Shown: in pieces, positions 56,601 to 60,964 of the stretch | Layout: every line of letters starts with the position of its first letter | How positions within the stretch are numbered: the first letter of the stretch is position 1 | Origin: Marinomonas balearica | GTDB taxonomy: Bacteria; Pseudomonadota; Gammaproteobacteria; Pseudomonadales; Marinomonadaceae | DNA: 60,964 nucleotides | Direction: 5' to 3' | Assembly: GCF_004362145.1 (NCBI RefSeq) | Contig: NZ_SNXC01000004.1 | Coordinates: 1-60,964, forward strand | Program-made: the position numbers and the translations under genes | The notes under the pieces: model-generated | What the model was told of the DNA's origin: nothing | What the model saw: only the letters and a program-made list of their open reading frames with translations | Databases searched by the model: none

Positions 56601-58428
56601 CCCAAGTGTTTGCTCTTCCGTCCCCATTTTGGTCTAGCTCGTAAGGGCGTGCTTCGAGTACTCGAAGACCCATGCATTCCAAAATTGGAAGTACGTCGGA
56701 CAGCACAAGGGTTGTTCCCGAACCGTATACTTTAAAGAAATAGTTATTCTTTGATTGGCCGACTTGACGGTATAGATGAGTGGAAATCTCTCTCTCACTG
56801 GCAAGTTCATTTAAGCGTTCAATATCAAGTACTGCGGTATTTGGCGCAAAGTCTTCTCTGTACGCAGCTGGAAGGAATGGCGCGTACGCTTCGAAAAGGT
56901 GATTGCCTTTTTCTTCGCCTGTACTGGTATGCAACGCTTCAAGAAGCTTGTCGTCCCAAGATGCCATGGCTTCTTGCATTTTTGCTTGGATGTCTTGAGC
57001 GTTAATAACGCGATTCGTTTGAGGATCGGCTATTTGAATCGTGAAGTTAACGCGCGCGAGTACGAGCTGCGAGAATTGAACATTGAACTCTGAACTTGTG
57101 CCATTGCAAGCATCCATAAGGATCTCTTGCATCTTCATACGTAATTCTGTGTTGTAGCGATCACGAGGTACATACACGAGCGCGTTGAGAAAACGTCCGT
57201 AAATGTCTTTACGCAAAAATACGCGCAATTGGCGACGTTCTTGTATGGCAAGGATGCTTTCAATTGTGTGAGTTAGATCCAACGCGGGTGCTTGTAGCAT
57301 TTCGTCGCGTGGGTAACTGTTCAGAATGTGCTTAAGGTTCTTGCCCTTATGGCTGTTGTTGTCGACATTGATGTTTTCAACAATATGCTCAAGCTTCTTG
57401 CGCAGCAAAGGAACATCTTGCAGGCGTGCCACATAAGCCGCTGAAGAATACAGACCAAAGAAGCGCCACTCACCAACGACCTTGCCGTTTTTGTCGAATC
57501 GTTTTACGCCAAGGTAATCTAAGTGAACAGGGCGATGTACGGTGGAAATGGCCGTCGACTTCGTAATGACCAACATGTTGTTGGGGTTAACGGCGAGTTC
57601 GGCGATTCGATCGTTTAATGTGATATCTCGTTTTACTTTGCGTTTGTCGAGATCACGGAATGTCCCCATACCTGAACCTTCAACAAGTTTCAGGTGGGTC
57701 TCTTTATTACCTTGAACAAGGTCGTATTCGCGGAACCCAATAAAAGTAAAATGATCGTTTTCGACCCAACGTAAAAAGTCCAAATTTTCCAGATGTGTCG
57801 GATCATTTTGCAGATGCTCAAGGCTGGAGGACTCGTTTATTATGTCGTTGAGCTTGGCTTTCATTCCCGACCAATCTTGGACGGAATTCGCAACATCGTC
57901 TAGGGTTGATAACAGCTCCTGTTTGATTTGCTCCATAACGTTGATATCTGACAAGTGGTCTACTTCAAACCGAATAAGGGCTTCGTTGAAGTGGTTATGG
58001 ATATCAAGCTCTATCGTTGTGAGTTCGCCTTTCTTAGAGCGGGTAACAGGCACCATTGGATGCGCAGTAAAGTGAATGGTATGACCAAGACGAACCAATG
58101 CCATGTTAAAAGACGAAACAAGAAATGGCATATCGTCCGTCAGAATTTCAATAACGGTATGCGTCGATTGCCAGCTGTGTTCTTCATAGTTTGGGTTGTA
58201 AACACGAACTTTAGGTGTGCCGGGCGAACGCTGTTTCATGAAATCCCACTGACAGACTATATTGCCATATAGGTTATCAATGGATTCGCTTTCCATGTCC
58301 TCAACTAAAAGGTCATGGAAATAAAGCTGAGTTAGATTGATCAGTTGTGCGGCTTCGTTAGCAGAGAAATTGCTGTGAATGTCTGCTTCGATTCTGGCGA
58401 TTATTTCGCCTTTTTTGTTGTCAGTCAT
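53605..58428 (-). CDS. gdhB: NAD-specific glutamate dehydrogenase, large (180-kDa) type
   Basis: 1607 residues, the length of the L-180 class known from Pseudomonas (GdhB) and Streptomyces. The long N-terminal part contains ACT-like regulatory folds. The catalytic core lies around residues 780-1200, with [30 protein letters not shown], and [15 protein letters not shown] for NAD binding. It oxidises glutamate to 2-oxoglutarate, feeding arginine-derived carbon into the TCA cycle. GGATGAG precedes the start. It is divergent from an AraC-type regulator, which is likely its activator. Confidence 0.96.
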   Translation of the reverse strand: [1607 protein letters not shown]

Positions 58429-58563
58429 ATTAACTCATCCTCATGAGTGGGGGTGGTGGTCTAAACTTATATTTTAATTATGTTTTTTTAGAGCATCTTC
58501 AAAACCGCACTTACGATTATTATGAAAAATCGAGTGCTTTTGAAGTTGATTACTTTTTCAATA

Positions 58564-58569
58564 GCGACA
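58564..58569 (-). promoter_or_regulatory. Candidate ArgR (AraC-type) half-site
   Basis: On the minus strand TGTCGC is followed 8 bases later by AA, matching the pseudomonad ArgR half-site as I remember it (TGTCGC-N8-AA). It lies in the gdhB-regulator divergent region, about 135 bases upstream of gdhB. Confidence 0.4.
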
Positions 58570-58672
58570 TTTTGTTATATCTTTGTGTCTCAACAACAAA
58601 ATATAGCTGAAAAAAAGAAAGCTGAGCCCTTAATATTCATTTTAAACGAAATTACATGGGTTTATGTTGGCT

Positions 58673-58678
58673 TGTCGC
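58673..58678 (+). promoter_or_regulatory. Second candidate ArgR (AraC-type) half-site
   Basis: TGTCGC followed 8 bases later by AA on the + strand, 45 bases upstream of the likely regulator start. The two sites are about 105 bases apart and in opposite orientation, not the tandem pair expected of a full site. Confidence 0.4.
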
Positions 58679-58722
58679 AGGAAAAAAAATTGGACAAAAT
58701 TAAATATGCATCAAGAGAAATC

Positions 58723-59748
58723 ATGAAGTTAGGTAAAAAACCGCAAAAATACGGTTTTTTACTGCTGCCTGAGTTCTCTATGCTCGCATTTTCGTCAGCA
58801 ATAGAAACGCTTCATATGGCGAATTGGGTGAGCGGTAAAGAGCTATATCGATTTTGTACTATCGGGAAAAATACGAAAGAGGTACTTTCGAATTCTGGTA
58901 CCTTGTCCGTTGCTCAGTATTTAACAGATGAAGCGCCGAATGATCTCGATGCCGTTTTTATTTGTGGCTCTTCCCCCGTTACCCAGATTGATGATCCGAG
59001 CATGGAAACATGGTTGAAGCTAATGGCATCAAAAGGCGTTTCACTGGGCGGCGTGTGTACGGGCAGCTATCTTTTAGCGAAAGCCGGTCTCTTAAACGGT
59101 TATCGAGCAACAATTCATTGGTGGAGTATTTCAAATTTAAGAGATGAGTTTCCTAACACCATTGTTTCCAACCACTTGTTCGAAGTGGATCGTGATCGTT
59201 ATACGTGCAGCGGTGGTACGGCTGCGATGGACATGATGCTATTTTTGATCGGAAAAGAGCATGGAATGGAGCTCGCGAGTACCATCTCAGAACAATTCGT
59301 GTGTGAACGCATCCGTACCCATGAAGACCCTCAACGAATTCCGTTGCAGGCAAGAATTGGAACCGGCCAACCTAAATTAGTCGATGCGGTTCAGTTGATG
59401 GAAGCGAACATTCGTGAGCCTTTGTCGTCGGACGATATTGCCTTTCATGTCGGTGTTTCAAGACGCCATTTAGAACGGCTTTTTAAGCAAAACTTGGATA
59501 CCGTTCCCTCACGTTATTATCTAGGAATTCGACTTAACCATGCTAAGCAGCTGATTACGCAAACAGATCGGTCAATATTAGAGATAGGTCAGGAGTGTGG
59601 ATTTGCTTCAGCCCCGCACTTTAGCACGACTTACAAAGGCTTTTTTAACGTGACACCGAGCGAAGAACGCAAGTTATTGTCAGTTGCGATGAGCAGTAGT
59701 GAGCCCGTTGGCCGTAAAAAACGTCAGCTTTGGAAAAAAAGTTATTAA
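58723..59748 (+). CDS. argR: AraC/GlxA-family transcriptional activator, ArgR-like
   Basis: 341 residues from the ATG at 58723, which has AGAGAAATC upstream; the open frame runs back to 58522 but those 67 codons look like non-coding sequence and contain a site-like TGTCGC. The N-terminal DJ-1/PfpI domain has the nucleophile-elbow-like GGVCTGSYLLAKAGLL. The C-terminal AraC domain is LSSDDIAFHVGVSRRHLERLFKQ plus SILEIGQECGFASAPHFS. Pseudomonas ArgR, of the same architecture, activates gdhB and arginine catabolic genes; this one is divergent from gdhB. Confidence 0.85.
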   Translation: MKLGKKPQKYGFLLLPEFSMLAFSSAIETLHMANWVSGKELYRFCTIGKNTKEVLSNSGTLSVAQYLTDEAPNDLDAVFICGSSPVTQIDDPSMETWLKLMASKGVSLGGVCTGSYLLAKAGLLNGYRATIHWWSISNLRDEFPNTIVSNHLFEVDRDRYTCSGGTAAMDMMLFLIGKEHGMELASTISEQFVCERIRTHEDPQRIPLQARIGTGQPKLVDAVQLMEANIREPLSSDDIAFHVGVSRRHLERLFKQNLDTVPSRYYLGIRLNHAKQLITQTDRSILEIGQECGFASAPHFSTTYKGFFNVTPSEERKLLSVAMSSSEPVGRKKRQLWKKSY

Positions 59749-59924
59749 TGTGAAGCGGTCGTATCCATTTTAAGGGCTGACTAATACGAAAGTAATACAG
59801 GCCTCCCATCACTTTTCGCTAGTAACCGACGGGAACACTCAATACCTCGGTCTAACTCCTCTCCCTTACTTAAGGGGGAGGCCGGGAGGGTCTATATCCA
59901 GCCTATTTTTGCCTCATCTCAAAA

Positions 59925-60040
59925 ATGGCACACTATTTCTAAGGTGAACGATATTCACCTTCTCGCTTCGTCTTCTACGCTTTCTCAAAGTGTATTAGTA
60001 TCAAGTTTATAGCGAACGGTCGGCCGAAATAGTGTGCCAT
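59925..60040. repeat. 116-bp element with perfect 15-bp terminal inverted repeats (MITE-like)
   Basis: ATGGCACACTATTTC at 59925-59939 is the exact reverse complement of GAAATAGTGTGCCAT at 60026-60040. Inside lies a second hairpin, AAGGTGAA-CGATA-TTCACCTT (59941-59961). No target-site duplication is visible. It could be a miniature transposable element, an RNA with a closing stem, or a degenerate insertion-sequence remnant. Confidence 0.65.
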
Positions 60041-60177
60041 ACCGATAAATACATATGCGCATGCTCGTTTTCAATGCTCGCTTTTTCGGGAGGGTTGAAA
60101 AATTATTTTAATTCAAAGGGTTAGAAATAAATGTGAAATAACCCGACTGGATAAATGAGCATGCCTATTAATAAAAT

Positions 60178-60184
60178 GTTAAGT
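60178..60184 (+). promoter_or_regulatory. GTTRRRY core-site-like sequence before the orphan gene
   Basis: GTTAAGT fits the integron core-site consensus GTTRRRY and lies 5 bases upstream of the next start codon, the spacing seen at the left boundary of gene cassettes. By itself a 7-base match is common by chance. Confidence 0.35.
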
Positions 60185-60189
60185 CTCTT

Positions 60190-60804
60190 ATGAATATCGA
60201 GTATTACGAAAGTTTTGAGAAAGAACTAGAAGCTGGCTTAAAAAAGCAAGCGACTGCATCTGTTAAAAAATTTGTCGACTCGTTTAAGAGTCGTGAAGAA
60301 ATTAAAGATTGGGTTTGGTCGTATTTACCAAACCTTGAAAAGAACCGTCATAGCTGTATCAGATATGAAATATTTATTAATTTGGTATACCCGATACTAA
60401 AAGAAGGCTTTGAGTCTAAAGACTACAACTCTACTTTATGGCTTGGTAAGCTAATTCAAAATGTATATCAAACCAAAGGCGTTTTCGAAGAACTAGGTTC
60501 CTTGGTTGAGATGGATTTCTATCGTAAATGTTACGAAATCGATTCTTCAAACTCTAAAGGTCGAACTCTACTTTTAGAAAGCATTTTAAATTGGCTTTCA
60601 CATTGCGAGCATGAGTGGCCCACAGGTATTTTATATGCAATGGACGGTGCAACATTAGAACAATGCGAAATAATAAGAAAAGAGACTGATTTTGCGTTCA
60701 CTTTAGCATCAAGCGAAAGAGATATAGCTTTTATCGAACAGTTTTTAAGTAAGCTTAGTTTGTACGAAGAGAGACTTAACAAGTCACTAAAGCAGGACTC
60801 GTAA
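60190..60804 (+). CDS. Orphan protein of unknown function, possible integron-cassette gene
   Basis: 204 residues, soluble, mostly predicted helical, no signal peptide or membrane helix. Notable stretches are KDWVWSYLPNLEKNRHSCIR and ILNWLSHCEHEWPTGILYAM; there are several Cys and Trp residues but no catalytic motif I recognise. Codon use is more AT-rich than its neighbours. The start lies 5 bases after GTTAAGT and its stop overlaps an attC-like repeat, the tight packing typical of cassette genes. The role is unknown; helical-repeat proteins of this size often act in immunity or stress. Confidence 0.75.
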   Translation: MNIEYYESFEKELEAGLKKQATASVKKFVDSFKSREEIKDWVWSYLPNLEKNRHSCIRYEIFINLVYPILKEGFESKDYNSTLWLGKLIQNVYQTKGVFEELGSLVEMDFYRKCYEIDSSNSKGRTLLLESILNWLSHCEHEWPTGILYAMDGATLEQCEIIRKETDFAFTLASSERDIAFIEQFLSKLSLYEERLNKSLKQDS

Positions 60805-60874
60805 CAGTTGGCTCGGTTCCGCTTCGCTTCACATTTTAGCCAACAATTACTCGCCTCTTAGTGAGGCGTTGTTA
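60802..60874 (+). repeat. attC-like (59-base-element-like) site, atypical
   Basis: TAACA at 60802 is matched by TGTTA at 60870. GTTGGCT (60807-60813) pairs with AGCCAAC (60838-60844) around TCGGTTCCGCTTCGCTTCAC and following bases, which closely resembles the central part of attC sites in marine integrons. CGCCTC/GAGGCG (60852-60868) adds another hairpin. The left arm expected to pair with the last hairpin is missing and no perfect GTTRRRY ends the site, so it may be degenerate. Confidence 0.6.
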
Positions 60875-60964
60875 ATGGTCATGAGTGAAAAATACCTAGT
60901 CGATACTATTTCTAATATTCCTGAGATTATGGAATTACTGAAGATTCTGAATGATGTAGAGCTT
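60875..60964 (+). CDS. N terminus of an unknown protein (runs off the window)
   Basis: An open frame of 30 codons starts with ATG at the last bases of the attC-like site (a second ATG follows at 60881) and continues past the window edge. The visible part is helical and acidic (SEKYLVDTISNIPEIMELLK). Position suggests the next gene of a cassette array. No family recognised. Confidence 0.5.
   Translation, partial: MVMSEKYLVDTISNIPEIMELLKILNDVEL

Larger units (their letters stand above)
59749..60189. other. Gene-free stretch with a REP-like hairpin, a 116-bp inverted-repeat element and a cassette-boundary-like site
   Basis: From left to right: a GC-rich hairpin at 59858-59882 (CCTCTCCCTTA with TTAAGGGGGAGG) followed by GCCGGGAGGG, a pattern seen in dispersed repeats; the 116-bp element at 59925-60040; then AT-rich sequence ending in GTTAAGT at 60178. 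I see no open reading frame of note and no integrase. Confidence 0.65.

Noticed and set aside
58522..58722. 67-codon N-terminal extension of the AraC-type regulator
   Set aside because: Hydrophobic and Lys-rich, not part of the family, lacks a good ribosome-binding site, and contains a regulatory-site-like TGTCGC; the ATG at 58723 fits the DJ-1 domain start.

Overview
The window looks like chromosomal DNA of a marine gammaproteobacterium of the Oceanospirillales type, most like Marinomonas. This is inferred from gene content and order: rpoE-rseA-rseB-rseC-degP, sdhE/ygfX beside nadB, CYTH gene-glnE, epmB/efp/epmA, a 1607-residue NAD-glutamate dehydrogenase and TRAP transporters. No database search was possible. 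Nearly all of it is ordinary, densely packed core and nutritional genome. The two ends carry the accessory material.

Layout. 1-480: the 3' end of a 5S rRNA with its terminator, then REP-like repeats and a short transposase-like remnant. 480-7457: a small membrane protein, then a complete malonate module (GntR repressor, three-part TRAP importer, malonyl-CoA decarboxylase, malonyl-CoA synthetase) with a perfect 12-bp palindrome in the divergent promoter. 7.5-12 kb: a HexR-type regulator, a small-molecule kinase, ung, an NAD(P)-binding protein and a DsbA/FrnE-like oxidoreductase. 12.7-15.1 kb: a secreted stand-alone PDC-like sensor domain divergent from a chemoreceptor. 15.3-23.4 kb: ygfZ, sdhE, ygfX, nadB, and the sigma-E envelope-stress operon with a recognisable sigma-E promoter. 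23.4-30.5 kb: argA, argE, a CYTH triphosphatase, glnE and a small YjfB-like protein.

30.6-44.8 kb is an iron/siderophore uptake region. It holds a TonB-dependent receptor, an exported class B3-like metallo-beta-lactamase-fold enzyme, a LysR regulator and two complete FecBCD-type ABC importers, one with a Fur-box-like site. No siderophore biosynthesis gene is present. Between the importers lies the full elongation factor P module (epmB, efp, epmA). 44.9-48.5 kb is a DctB/DctD two-component pair. It is followed by an MFS transporter, an SbmA/BacA-like transporter, a PhzF-like isomerase, and an arginine/glutamate catabolism node: an acetylornithine/succinylornithine aminotransferase, gdhB, and a divergent AraC/GlxA-type regulator that resembles pseudomonad ArgR.

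From 59.75 kb to the end the character changes. There is a REP-like hairpin, a 116-bp element bounded by perfect 15-bp inverted repeats, then an orphan gene that starts just after a GTTRRRY-type sequence and ends in an attC-like element, followed at once by another gene start. This resembles gene cassettes of an integron, with no integrase in view.

The observations most worth following are the lactamase-fold enzyme paired with a TonB receptor, the cassette-like right end, the 116-bp inverted-repeat element, the secreted PDC protein beside a chemoreceptor, and a probable non-standard start codon for ygfX.
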